DNA of 8,351 bases from Acidobacteriota bacterium (lineage in GTDB: Bacteria; Acidobacteriota; Polarisedimenticolia; J045): NCBI GenBank assembly GCA_020350085.1, contig CP070706.1, positions 2,720,387 through 2,728,737 on the forward strand, given 5' to 3'. This document shows, one piece after another, positions 1 through 5,899 of the stretch. A program made the position numbers and the translations under genes. The notes beneath the pieces are model-generated. The model was not told the DNA's origin. It made no database searches and worked only from the letters and a program-made list of their open reading frames with translations. Position 1 is the stretch's first letter; every line of letters begins with the position of its first letter.

Positions 1-889
1 GCAGCAGCGAGAACGAATGGTCGAGCGGCGCGGCTCCGGCCGCGTGTTCGACGTCGAGGTCACGCCGGTCTTCGCCGAGGACGAAAGCGAGCCGAGCGGA
101 GCCGTAGCGCTGTTCATGGACGTGACCCGTCTCGAGCGGCTCGAATCCGTCAGGCAGCAGTTCATCGCCAACGTGTCTCACGAGCTCCGCACACCGCTGA
201 CGGCGATCAAGGCCTACGTCGAGACGGCCGAGGAAGAGCTCGACGCTTCCGGGACCGTCTCACGCCGGTTTCTCGAAAAGATCGACGCTCACGCAACGCG
301 GATGACGGCGCTGATCGACGATCTGATCGATCTGTCGAGAATCGAAACCGGTGCGATCCAGCTCGAGCCGACAAGGGTGAGGCTGGCCGAGTCTGCGCGA
401 CAGGTTCTCTCCCAGCTCGAACCACGCCACCGGCTCGGGGAAGGGGGCCGCGACGTGAGCGTGTCGATCGAGATCGAACCAACGCTCGAGGTCGTCGCGG
501 ACCCACTCCGACTCGAGCAGATCCTCTCGAACCTGATCGACAATGCGATCAAGTTCAATCGGCCTGGCGGCAACGTGACGATTCGGGCCGAACAGCAGCC
601 CGACCGCACGATGATCATCGTCGAGGATGAAGGGGAGGGGATTCTGTCCGAGGACCTCGAGAAGATCTTCCACCGCTTCTACCAGGTCGATCCGGCACGC
701 TCGCCCGAAAGACGAGGAACGGGGCTAGGTCTGTCGATCGTCAAGCACCTGACGCAGCTTCACGGGGGCAGCGTGCGGTGCGAGTCCGAGCTCGGTCGCG
801 GGGCGAAATTCATCGTCGAGCTGCCGCCGAGAGCGAGTGTGGCGAGAACGGCTCGTCAGGCGATCGTCAACGGAACAGGCAGCAGATGA
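1..889 (+). CDS. PhoR-type sensor histidine kinase, C-terminal part (5' end outside window)
   Basis: This is a membrane two-component sensor kinase that would autophosphorylate on His and pass phosphate to a response regulator. The frame is open from base 2, with sense codons before the first ATG at 17, so the gene begins upstream of the window. Visible in order: the tail of a PAS-like sensor domain (to about base 150); the dimerisation/phosphoacceptor helix with FIANVSHELRTPLTA (His codon 179-181); and a full HATPase_c domain. That domain has an N-box (ILSNLIDNAIKFN), G1 (VEDEGEGI), F-box (IFHRFYQ) and G2 (GTGLGLSIVKHL). The short PAS-to-HisKA linker and the VSHELRTPLT style fit the PhoR/PhoB phosphate-sensing group, but the N-terminal membrane and sensor segments that would confirm PhoR are not in the window. 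All ATP-binding and His motifs look intact. Its TGA stop (887-889) overlaps the ATG of the next gene, implying translational coupling. Confidence 0.93.
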   Translation, partial: QQRERMVERRGSGRVFDVEVTPVFAEDESEPSGAVALFMDVTRLERLESVRQQFIANVSHELRTPLTAIKAYVETAEEELDASGTVSRRFLEKIDAHATRMTALIDDLIDLSRIETGAIQLEPTRVRLAESARQVLSQLEPRHRLGEGGRDVSVSIEIEPTLEVVADPLRLEQILSNLIDNAIKFNRPGGNVTIRAEQQPDRTMIIVEDEGEGILSEDLEKIFHRFYQVDPARSPERRGTGLGLSIVKHLTQLHGGSVRCESELGRGAKFIVELPPRASVARTARQAIVNGTGSR

Positions 890-1560
890 GCGACCAGCCG
901 GCGGATCTCGACTGCATCGAGCGCGGTGCCGACAAACCGAGCGCGTCGATCATCTGGTTGCACGGGCTCGGTGCCGACGGGTACGACTTCGTCCCCATCG
1001 TAGAGGAACTCGGCCTTCCCGAATCGCTCGCGATTCGCTTTGTATTCCCGCACGCCGATCGCCGGCCGGTGACCCTCAACCAGGGCATGGTCATGCGTGC
1101 CTGGTACGACATCCGCTCGCTATCGCTCGAGGACCGCTCCCACGACGAGCGCGGCATCCTGCGCTCGGCCGCGCAGGTGAAGGCCCTGATCGATCGCGAG
1201 TGCGCGCGAGGCGTGGCCTCGGAGCGGATCGTGGTGGCCGGCTTCTCGCAAGGGGGAGCGTTGGCGCTGCATACGGCGCTGCGTTATCGCCAGCGGCTCG
1301 CCGGGCTGATCGGTCTGTCGTGCTACGTGGTGCTCGCCGGGTCTCTCGAGCGGGAGGCGGCCGAGGTGAACGCCGGCTTGCCGGTCTTCCTCGGCCACGG
1401 CACGTTCGATCCGATCGTACCGGTCGGGGCCGGCGAGCTGACGCGTAATCTTCTCACCGAGCGCGGGCATCGCGTCGAGTGGCACACCTACCCGGTGCCG
1501 CACGGCGTTCACCCTGACGAGATCGCCGCCGTCGGTCGCTGGCTGAGGACGGTTCTGTGA
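886..1560 (+). CDS. Phospholipase/carboxylesterase family alpha/beta hydrolase
   Basis: A 224-residue serine hydrolase of the small cytosolic phospholipase/carboxylesterase family (Abhydrolase_2), which cleaves short-chain carboxyl esters or thioesters. The true substrate cannot be told from sequence. The oxyanion segment WLHGLGADG lies at residues 24-32, the nucleophile elbow GFSQGG at 119-124 (Ser121), the acid in GHGTFDPIVP (Asp175) and the base in YPVPHGVHPDE (His206). The length matches the family norm of roughly 215-225 residues. The frame is open further upstream to an ATG at 778, but that extension lies inside the kinase ATPase domain. The start at 886 gives a standard N-terminus and a 4-base ATGA overlap with the kinase stop, so I chose it. 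Co-transcription with the kinase is likely. The gene ends 11 bases before the convergent tRNA-Asp. Confidence 0.93.
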   Translation: MSDQPADLDCIERGADKPSASIIWLHGLGADGYDFVPIVEELGLPESLAIRFVFPHADRRPVTLNQGMVMRAWYDIRSLSLEDRSHDERGILRSAAQVKALIDRECARGVASERIVVAGFSQGGALALHTALRYRQRLAGLIGLSCYVVLAGSLEREAAEVNAGLPVFLGHGTFDPIVPVGAGELTRNLLTERGHRVEWHTYPVPHGVHPDEIAAVGRWLRTVL

Positions 1561-1571
1561 GCTTCGGTGAG

Positions 1572-1648
1572 TGGCGGGAGCGACGGGACTCGAACCCGCG
1601 ACCTCAGGCTTGACAGGCCTGCGTGCTAACCAACTGCACCACGCCCCC
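1572..1648 (-). tRNA. tRNA-Asp (GTC)
   Basis: Read on the minus strand it folds into a full cloverleaf. The acceptor stem pairs GGGGGCG with CGCTCCC (one G-T wobble). The D stem pairs GTGC with GCAC around a loop with TTGG. The anticodon stem pairs CAGGC with GCCTG around CTGTCAA, giving anticodon GTC (plus-strand 1612-1614). The T stem pairs GCGGG with CCCGT around TTCGAGT. The discriminator is G (1575) and the 3' CCA is encoded (1572-1574). Length is 77 nt with CCA. It lies 35 bases downstream of tRNA-Val on the same strand, and the two are probably processed from one transcript. This Val-Asp order is familiar from gammaproteobacteria. Confidence 0.97.
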
Positions 1649-1683
1649 GCACGGGAGTGCAGGACGGAGCCACTCGGCTACTT

Positions 1684-1759
1684 TGGTGGGCGGCACCGGG
1701 CTCGAACCAGTGACCCCCTGCGTGTAAGGCAGGTGCTCTTCCAGCTGAGCTAGCCGCCC
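1684..1759 (-). tRNA. tRNA-Val (TAC)
   Basis: Minus-strand cloverleaf. The acceptor stem pairs GGGCGGC with GCCGCCC. The D arm is GCTC AGCTGGAA GAGC. The anticodon stem pairs CCTGC with GCAGG around CTTACAC, giving anticodon TAC (plus-strand 1724-1726). The T stem pairs ACTGG with CCGGT around TTCGAGC. The discriminator is A, with encoded CCA at 1684-1686. Length is 76 nt with CCA. Its 5' end is only 14 bases past the stop of the upstream co-directional Mut7-C gene. The tRNA promoter must therefore lie inside that gene, or the tRNAs are co-transcribed with it. Confidence 0.97.
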
Positions 1760-1773
1760 GCGAAGCCCAGAGG

Positions 1774-2349
1774 TTACGGCTCGCCCTCGTTCCCGTCAAG
1801 CTTTTGCCCCCCGCCGCCGGTGTCGTCGTCCTCGCCCAGCAACCGGCGAAGGTGTCGCAGAACCAGCCCGTGATGGGTTCCGGCCCAGTAGACACGTGCG
1901 CACGCCGGACAGCGCGAAAAGCGGCGCTGCGTTCTCAGAACATAGGGCGGCACGCGGCCTTGCAGCAGCTCGCGCGCGACGGGCTCGACGATCTCGTTGC
2001 AGGAGCTGCAGCGCCGGAACGGCCGCAGCCGCTCGGGCTCGATCCGGAACGCGTCCAGCACTTGCCGCAGCTGCTCGGCGAGCCGGTCCGAGTCGATCAG
2101 CAGACCCTCGCTGGCCGCGCGCCGTGCCAGCGATCCCAGCAGCTCGTGATCCCTCGTCAGCACGACGCGCTCCTCACGCACGGCGAGGCGCACAATCGTG
2201 CGATCGTCCCAGCGGTTGTCGTAACGGACATCGAGGCCGATGAGACGCAACCAGCGCGCCAGGCGCCCGAGCATGACGTCAGCGATGAACCGCGGCCCGT
2301 CGAGCGGGTCGGACGGGATCGTCGATGGGTTGCCGTCGGTCAGCGTCAT
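1774..2349 (-). CDS. Mut7-C / PIN-like predicted RNase with zinc ribbon
   Basis: A 191-residue protein of the Mut7-C (formerly DUF82) family, predicted from its PIN-like fold to be a metal-dependent ribonuclease. Its cellular substrate is unknown. The N-terminal part carries the characteristic FIADVMLGRLARWLRLIG (residues 21-38), with acidic residues Asp24, Asp48/49 and TRD (Asp67) that would form the metal site. The C-terminal part carries a four-Cys zinc ribbon, CSSC (114-117) and CPAC (147-150), followed by VYWAGTH, typical of the family. The tail after about residue 172 is acidic and glycine-rich. The frame stays open to 3213, but that stretch is antisense to the HAD gene. The ATG at 2349 is preceded by GGGAGG at 3-nt spacing and gives a family-length protein. 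Two tRNA genes follow directly on the same strand, which is suggestive for an RNase but does not prove a link. Confidence 0.88.
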   Translation of the reverse strand: MTLTDGNPSTIPSDPLDGPRFIADVMLGRLARWLRLIGLDVRYDNRWDDRTIVRLAVREERVVLTRDHELLGSLARRAASEGLLIDSDRLAEQLRQVLDAFRIEPERLRPFRRCSSCNEIVEPVARELLQGRVPPYVLRTQRRFSRCPACARVYWAGTHHGLVLRHLRRLLGEDDDTGGGGQKLDGNEGEP

Positions 2350-2480
2350 GACCTCCCGCGACGACACGACCGATTGTCCTCGACGGGTGTTCTCGATGCC
2401 AGCGCGAGGTGGGGCTGGCGAACAATCTCGTACAGAATGCGGCACAGCTCCCCATCGCGCTTGACGGCGTCGCGCAACGA

Positions 2481-2496
2481 AGAGGAGATCGCCTTG
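2481..2496 (+). promoter_or_regulatory. Ribosome binding site deciding a TTG start
   Basis: AGAGGAG (2481-2487) lies six bases before an in-frame TTG (2494-2496). The only in-frame ATG upstream (2437) has no recognisable Shine-Dalgarno sequence. The peptide it would add does not resemble the start of HAD phosphatases, whose first strand falls directly after the TTG start. Confidence 0.6.
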
Positions 2497-3096
2497 GAGA
2501 TCTCGGCCAAAGAGATCCTCGCCATCGGCATCGATCTGATGGACACGCTGATCTACGACCCGTTCCGCGAGGCGGTCACCGACGCCACGGGGCTCTCGCT
2601 GGCGGACTTGGCTCCGCTGAGGAATCGTGACGCTTGGCACGCGTTCGAGCTCGACCAGATCGACGAGCAGGGCTACGCGGCCGAGTTCTTCAAGCCCGAG
2701 GTCGGGCGCCGTCTGGACGTCGCGCGTCTGAAGGCCCGACTGCGTGAAGGCTATCACTTTCTCGACGGCATGGAGTCGCTGCTCGCGGAGCTTTCCGAGC
2801 GGCGGGCGGTTCACATCCTGTCGAACTACTCTCGCTGGTACGAACACCTGCGCGAGCGATTCGCTCTCGATCGCTTCGTGACGGCCCATCACCCGTCCTG
2901 GCAGCTCGGTGTGCGCAAGCCGGCCCGCGAGTACTTCGAGCGCGTGCTCGAGCGCATCGAGGTCCGCCCCAGTGCGCTGCTGTTCATCGATGATCGGCAG
3001 CAGAATGTCGATGGGGCGAGGAAGGTCGGAATCCCCGCGCTGCTGTTTCGCGGCGGTGCCGTGCTGCGGCGCGAGCTGGCCCCTTTGTTGAATTGA
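2494..3096 (+). CDS. HAD-superfamily phosphatase (subfamily IA-like), probable TTG start
   Basis: A 200-residue soluble hydrolase of the haloacid dehalogenase superfamily, expected to dephosphorylate a small phosphorylated metabolite. Motif I is IGIDLMDTLIYDPF, with nucleophile Asp14. The position that is normally the second Asp of DxDxT is Met16, followed by Asp17-Thr18. Motif II is HILSNYS (Ser110/Asn111), motif III the VRKP Lys142, and motif IV FIDDR (Asp166/167). A helical cap occupies about residues 22-90. The unusual DxMDT motif I with a following (R/Y)DPF resembles, from memory, the plant chloroplast FMN hydrolase group (Arabidopsis At1g79790). FMN phosphatase activity is therefore a reasonable guess, not a demonstration. 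It is divergent from the Mut7-C gene with 144 bases between the starts. An alternative start is ATG 2437. Confidence 0.87.
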   Translation: MEISAKEILAIGIDLMDTLIYDPFREAVTDATGLSLADLAPLRNRDAWHAFELDQIDEQGYAAEFFKPEVGRRLDVARLKARLREGYHFLDGMESLLAELSERRAVHILSNYSRWYEHLRERFALDRFVTAHHPSWQLGVRKPAREYFERVLERIEVRPSALLFIDDRQQNVDGARKVGIPALLFRGGAVLRRELAPLLN

Positions 3097-3100
3097 ACGT

Positions 3101-3118
3101 GGCGCCTTTTTTGGCGCC
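3101..3118. repeat. GGCGCC hairpin with T6 loop after the HAD gene
   Basis: GGCGCC (3101-3106), TTTTTT, GGCGCC (3113-3118): a perfect 6-bp stem starting five bases after the HAD stop codon. It could attenuate or terminate transcription. However, the T run is in the loop and no T tract follows the stem, so it is not a canonical Rho-independent terminator. It overlaps the candidate -35 of the next gene. Confidence 0.4.
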
Positions 3119-3140
3119 GTCGCTCTCGAGGGGCAATAAT
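3111..3140 (+). promoter_or_regulatory. Candidate sigma70 promoter for the HMA-domain gene
   Basis: TTGGCG (3111-3116) and AATAAT (3135-3140) are separated by 18 bases. The -10 matches TATAAT at five of six positions and the -35 matches TTGACA at four of six. It lies 20 bases upstream of the ATG at 3161, giving a very short leader. The -10 sits in the loop of an inverted repeat (3125-3150). Assigned by eye only. Confidence 0.4.
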
Positions 3141-3150
3141 CTCCCTCGAG
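3125..3150. promoter_or_regulatory. Inverted repeat over the -10, possible operator
   Basis: CTCGAGGG (3125-3132) and CCCTCGAG (3143-3150) are exact reverse complements, 8 bp each, separated by 10 bases that include AATAAT. An inverted repeat centred on a -10 is a classical place for a repressor. Because CTCGAG is itself palindromic, the site also reads as a direct repeat with a 20-bp period, two helical turns. The neighbouring metal-binding gene would make a metal-responsive repressor plausible, but no regulator gene is in the window. Confidence 0.35.
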
Positions 3151-3160
3151 GCTGGTGGAC

Positions 3161-3523
3161 ATGCTGCTACCTAATCGTTCCGTTGGGCTGTGGATGGCGT
3201 GTCTCGTCGGCATCGGAATGTTGCTTCTCGGCGGATGCCGGCAGATCCCCGCTCAAGAGGGTCACGAAGCACCGACCGTTGACGGACAGCGCGTCGTGTT
3301 TCACGTGGAGGGTATGTCGTGCGAGCGCTGCGAGAAGGCCGTGCGCACGGCGATTGCAGACCTCGACGGGGTGATCCGCGTGGACACGTCGCTTCCCTCT
3401 CGACGCGCCTTCGTCGAGTTCGATCCGGCGCGGCTTCGTCCGGAGACGATCGCGGCCAAGCTCTCCCGTCTCGGCTACGATCCGGTCTGCGAGACGCCCG
3501 AGCTGCGGACCGCGTCTCACTGA
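3161..3523 (+). CDS. HMA-domain heavy-metal-binding protein, putative lipoprotein
   Basis: A 120-residue protein. Residues 1-26 form a hydrophobic signal segment (VGLWMACLVGIGMLLLGGC) ending in a lipobox-like LGGC with Cys26. This suggests export and lipidation, probably with attachment to a periplasm-facing membrane. Residues 45-110 are a heavy-metal-associated (HMA) domain, with FHVEGMSCERC supplying Cys54 and Cys57 for Cu(I) or similar soft-metal binding, and the usual LSRLGYDPV near the end. An extra Cys110 follows. It could act as a periplasmic metal chaperone or sequestering protein. No efflux ATPase, Mer or Cop gene lies beside it here. The start could instead be GTG 3155, adding two residues. 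A GGTGG before the ATG is a weak ribosome binding site. Confidence 0.82.
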   Translation: MLLPNRSVGLWMACLVGIGMLLLGGCRQIPAQEGHEAPTVDGQRVVFHVEGMSCERCEKAVRTAIADLDGVIRVDTSLPSRRAFVEFDPARLRPETIAAKLSRLGYDPVCETPELRTASH

Positions 3524-3576
3524 GGCGGCCGGCCGTTCTTCTTCTCTTCTCTTTCGCTTTTGTTTGGTGCAACCCA

Positions 3577-3615
3577 TCAGCCGATCACCACACGTGCGGA
3601 GCCCTGATCGGCTGA
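3577..3615. repeat. 11-bp perfect inverted repeat
   Basis: TCAGCCGATCA (3577-3587) and TGATCGGCTGA (3605-3615) are exact reverse complements separated by 17 bases. No T tract follows on either strand, so it is not a standard terminator. It could be a transcript hairpin after the HMA gene or a two-half-site operator for hppD. Confidence 0.55.
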
Positions 3616-3630
3616 CCGCCCGTCGTCCAA

Positions 3631-3678
3631 ACTCAGGCAGACTCAGGCAAACTCAGGCAGACTCAGGCAGACTGAGGC
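3631..3678. repeat. 10-bp tandem direct repeat, four full units plus a partial
   Basis: ACTCAGGCAG is repeated head-to-tail at 3631, 3641 (final base A instead of G), 3651 and 3661. A degenerate fifth unit, ACTGAGGC, starts at 3671. The 10-bp period is close to one helical turn. The array ends about 50 bases before the hppD start codon. It may be a slippage-derived minisatellite or a set of phased protein-binding sites. Confidence 0.9.
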
Positions 3679-3726
3679 CGCTCCGCGGCCCGCTCGTCGC
3701 GGCCGGCCTGGAGGAGAGAGGGTCCG

Positions 3727-4902
3727 ATGACGACGAGTTCAGCCCGTTTGCAGGCCGGCGGTTCGGTCGATCTCGATCCGTTGCGCCTGATCGACGTCGA
3801 TCACGCCCGGTTTTATGTCGGCAATGCGAAGCAGGCCGCTTATTTCTACGCCTCGTGCTTCGGCTTCCAAGTCGAACAGTACGCGGACCTGACGACCGGG
3901 AGCAGGGACGAGGCCTCTTACCTGTTGACGCAGGGCAACATCCGCCTGCTGCTGACGACCGGCCTCGGCAAGGAACATCCTGCCGCCGACGAAGTGAAGC
4001 GCTTCGGTGACGGCGTGAAGGACGTCGCCTTCTGCGTGCAGGACGCCGCGGCGGCTCATCGAAAAGCGCTGGAGGGTGGCGCCGAGTCTGCTTACGAGCC
4101 GCTCGAGTTGGCCGACGACCGGGGACGCGTCGTTCTCGCCGGCATCAGGACCTACGGGCGCATGATTCACAGCTTCGTCAGCCGCGAGGGTGGCTATGCC
4201 ATCGACGAGCTCAAGCGCGGCGGACCTTTCCTGCCCCGATTCGAGCGGGTCGGCTCGTTCGCCCTCAACGATTACAACCGCGAGCATCCCTGCGGTCTGA
4301 AATACATCGATCATTGTGTCGGCAACGTCGAGCTGGGCCGGATGGATCACTGGGTTCGCTGGTACGAGCACGTGCTCGGCTTCAAGCTGTTCAAGCACTT
4401 CGACGACAAAGACATCTCGACCGAGTACAGCGCGCTGATGTCGAAGGTGATGGACTCCGGCTTCGGTGTGATCAAGATGCCGATCAACGAGCCAGCGGAA
4501 GGCAAGCGCAAGAGTCAGATCGCAGAGTACCTCGAGTGGCACGATATGACACCGGGACTCCAGCATCTGGCGCTGAGAACCGACGACGAGCTGGCGAGCG
4601 TTGCCGAGCTGAGGCGCCGCGGCGTCGACTTCTTGCGCGTCCCGGACGAGTACTACGAGAACGTGTGGGATCGTGTCGGGGAGATTGCCGAGGATCGCGA
4701 TCTGATCAAGAAGCTCGGCATCCTGGTCGATCGAGACGACAGGGGCTATCTGCTGCAGCTGTTCACCAAGCCGTTGCAGGATCGGCCGACGTTGTTTTTC
4801 GAGATCATCTGCCGTCGCGGTAGTGAATCGTTCGGCAAGGGCAACTTCAAGGCACTGTTCGAAGCCCTCGAGCTCGAGCAGGCGCGGCGCGGAAACCTGT
4901 AA
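3727..4902 (+). CDS. hppD: 4-hydroxyphenylpyruvate dioxygenase
   Basis: A 391-residue cytosolic non-haem Fe(II) enzyme that converts 4-hydroxyphenylpyruvate and O2 to homogentisate and CO2 in tyrosine degradation. It has two vicinal-oxygen-chelate domains. The N-terminal domain (about 22-155) starts at VDHARFYVGNAKQAAYFYASCFGF. The catalytic C-terminal domain (about 190-380) carries the iron ligands His196 (YIDHCVGNVE), His280 (GLQHLAL) and Glu359 (FFEIICRRG). Substrate-site landmarks are also present: PINEPA (252-257), LLQLFTKP (342-349) and FGKGNFKALFEA (369-380). Length and motifs are complete, so it should be active. The start ATG follows a purine-rich ribosome binding site. Homogentisate dioxygenase and fumarylacetoacetase genes are not in the window. 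Stretches such as HFDDKDISTEYSALMSKVM recall, from memory, HPPDs common in Bacteroidota rather than the shorter Pseudomonas type. Confidence 0.97.
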   Translation: MTTSSARLQAGGSVDLDPLRLIDVDHARFYVGNAKQAAYFYASCFGFQVEQYADLTTGSRDEASYLLTQGNIRLLLTTGLGKEHPAADEVKRFGDGVKDVAFCVQDAAAAHRKALEGGAESAYEPLELADDRGRVVLAGIRTYGRMIHSFVSREGGYAIDELKRGGPFLPRFERVGSFALNDYNREHPCGLKYIDHCVGNVELGRMDHWVRWYEHVLGFKLFKHFDDKDISTEYSALMSKVMDSGFGVIKMPINEPAEGKRKSQIAEYLEWHDMTPGLQHLALRTDDELASVAELRRRGVDFLRVPDEYYENVWDRVGEIAEDRDLIKKLGILVDRDDRGYLLQLFTKPLQDRPTLFFEIICRRGSESFGKGNFKALFEALELEQARRGNL

Positions 4903-4930
4903 CGACCGTCCGCGGTTCAGACTCTTCGTC

Positions 4931-5899
4931 ATGCCGACGATCGATGCTTCCGGGTACGCGCCACCGCTCGTGCTATCCAACGGGCATGTGCATACCGTGT
5001 ACGCCGTTTTTCGCCGGCAGGTGGGCCTCGAGCATTATCGCCGAGAGCGGATTGACACCCCGGATGAGGACTTTCTCGACCTGGATTGGCTCAAGAATGG
5101 AGCGTCGCGACTGGCCGTGCTGTCCCACGGGCTCGAAGGCAGCTCGCATCAAGCCTACGTGCTCGGCATGGCTCGTGCGTTGACTCGCCGCGGTTGGGAC
5201 GTTCTCGCATGGAACTATCGCGGCTGCAGCGGTTCGCCCAACCGCAAGCTCGGCTCGTACCACAGCGGGGCGACGGGGGATCTCGATCTGGTCGTGCGCC
5301 ACGCCCTCGAGCGGCACCGGTACCGGCGCGTCGCGCTCGTCGGCTTCAGTCTCGGCGGGAACCTGACGCTCAAGTACGTCGGCGAGCGCGGGGATCAGCT
5401 CGATTCTCGCGTCGTTTCGGCGGTCGCGTTTTCCGTTCCGTGCGATCTCGCCGGCGGCGTGAAGGTGATGGAGCGGCCTTCGCGACGGATCTACATGGTC
5501 TACTTCCTGCGCTCGCTGCGCGCGAAGATCCGCGCCAAGATGCGCCTGCAGCCGGGCGAGATCGACGATCGCGGTTTCGGCAAGCTCAGGACGTTTCGCG
5601 ACTTCGACAGCCGCTACACCGCTCCGCTTCACGGCTTTCGCGATGCAGACGATTACTATCGACGTGCGAGCAGTCGGCAATATTTGGCGGCGATCCGCGT
5701 ACGGACCTTGCTCGTCAACGCTGGCGATGACCCGTTTCTTTCTCCTTCCTGCTACCCGCGAGAGGAGGCGGGCTCCAATCCGAATTTCTTTCTGGAGGTC
5801 CCGCCGCGCGGGGGGCACGTCGGATTCGTGGCGTTCAACCGGCAGCGAGAGTATTGGTCGGAGATGCGTGCTGCGGCGTTCCTGGATTCGATGTCATAG
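4931..5899 (+). CDS. YheT-like alpha/beta hydrolase
   Basis: A 322-residue alpha/beta hydrolase of the YheT/UPF0017 family, a presumed esterase whose natural substrate is not known. The oxyanion-side motif LSHGLEGSS is at residues 64-72, and WNYRGCSGSPN, characteristic of this family, at 94-104. The nucleophile elbow is GFSLGGN (138-144, Ser140), the acid is in NAGDDPFL (Asp266/267) and the base in RGGHVGF (His296). The frame is open from 4823 inside hppD. ATG 4931, 28 bases after the hppD stop, gives the usual family N-terminus (residues 11-24 are PPLVLSNGHVHTVY), although no good ribosome binding site is visible. The close spacing suggests co-transcription with hppD. The TAG stop (5897-5899) is the first triplet of a repeat element. 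Confidence 0.9.
   Translation: MPTIDASGYAPPLVLSNGHVHTVYAVFRRQVGLEHYRRERIDTPDEDFLDLDWLKNGASRLAVLSHGLEGSSHQAYVLGMARALTRRGWDVLAWNYRGCSGSPNRKLGSYHSGATGDLDLVVRHALERHRYRRVALVGFSLGGNLTLKYVGERGDQLDSRVVSAVAFSVPCDLAGGVKVMERPSRRIYMVYFLRSLRAKIRAKMRLQPGEIDDRGFGKLRTFRDFDSRYTAPLHGFRDADDYYRRASSRQYLAAIRVRTLLVNAGDDPFLSPSCYPREEAGSNPNFFLEVPPRGGHVGFVAFNRQREYWSEMRAAAFLDSMS

Larger units (their letters stand above)
3524..3726. other. Structured intergenic region upstream of hppD
   Basis: These 203 bases hold no gene that I can support. In order they contain: GGCCGGCC (3527-3534); a pyrimidine-rich tract (about 3536-3565); an 11-bp inverted repeat; a 10-bp tandem repeat; a hairpin GGCCGC-TCC-GCGGCC (3676-3690); a second GGCCGGCC (3701-3708); and a purine-rich stretch GGAGGAGAGAGGG that includes the hppD ribosome binding site. 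No clear sigma70 promoter was identified. Confidence 0.6.

Noticed and set aside
778..885. Upstream ATG for the carboxylesterase
   Set aside because: The added residues fall within the kinase ATPase domain in another frame and are not part of the esterase fold. ATG 886 with the ATGA overlap is better.
2461..2466. TTGACG as a -35 for the HAD gene
   Set aside because: No acceptable -10 lies 16-18 bases downstream, and that position falls on the ribosome binding site.
3101..3118. Rho-independent terminator after the HAD gene
   Set aside because: The T run forms the loop and no T tract follows the stem, so I list it only as a hairpin.
2350..3213. N-terminal extension of the Mut7-C frame to an ATG at 3213 (479 residues in total)
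   Set aside because: The extension is antisense to the well-supported HAD gene, does not look like a protein domain, and the ATG at 2349 has a strong ribosome binding site and gives family length.
3739..4980. 413-residue minus-strand open frame
   Set aside because: It lies almost entirely antisense to hppD, whose iron ligands and motifs are intact. It is a GC-rich shadow frame.
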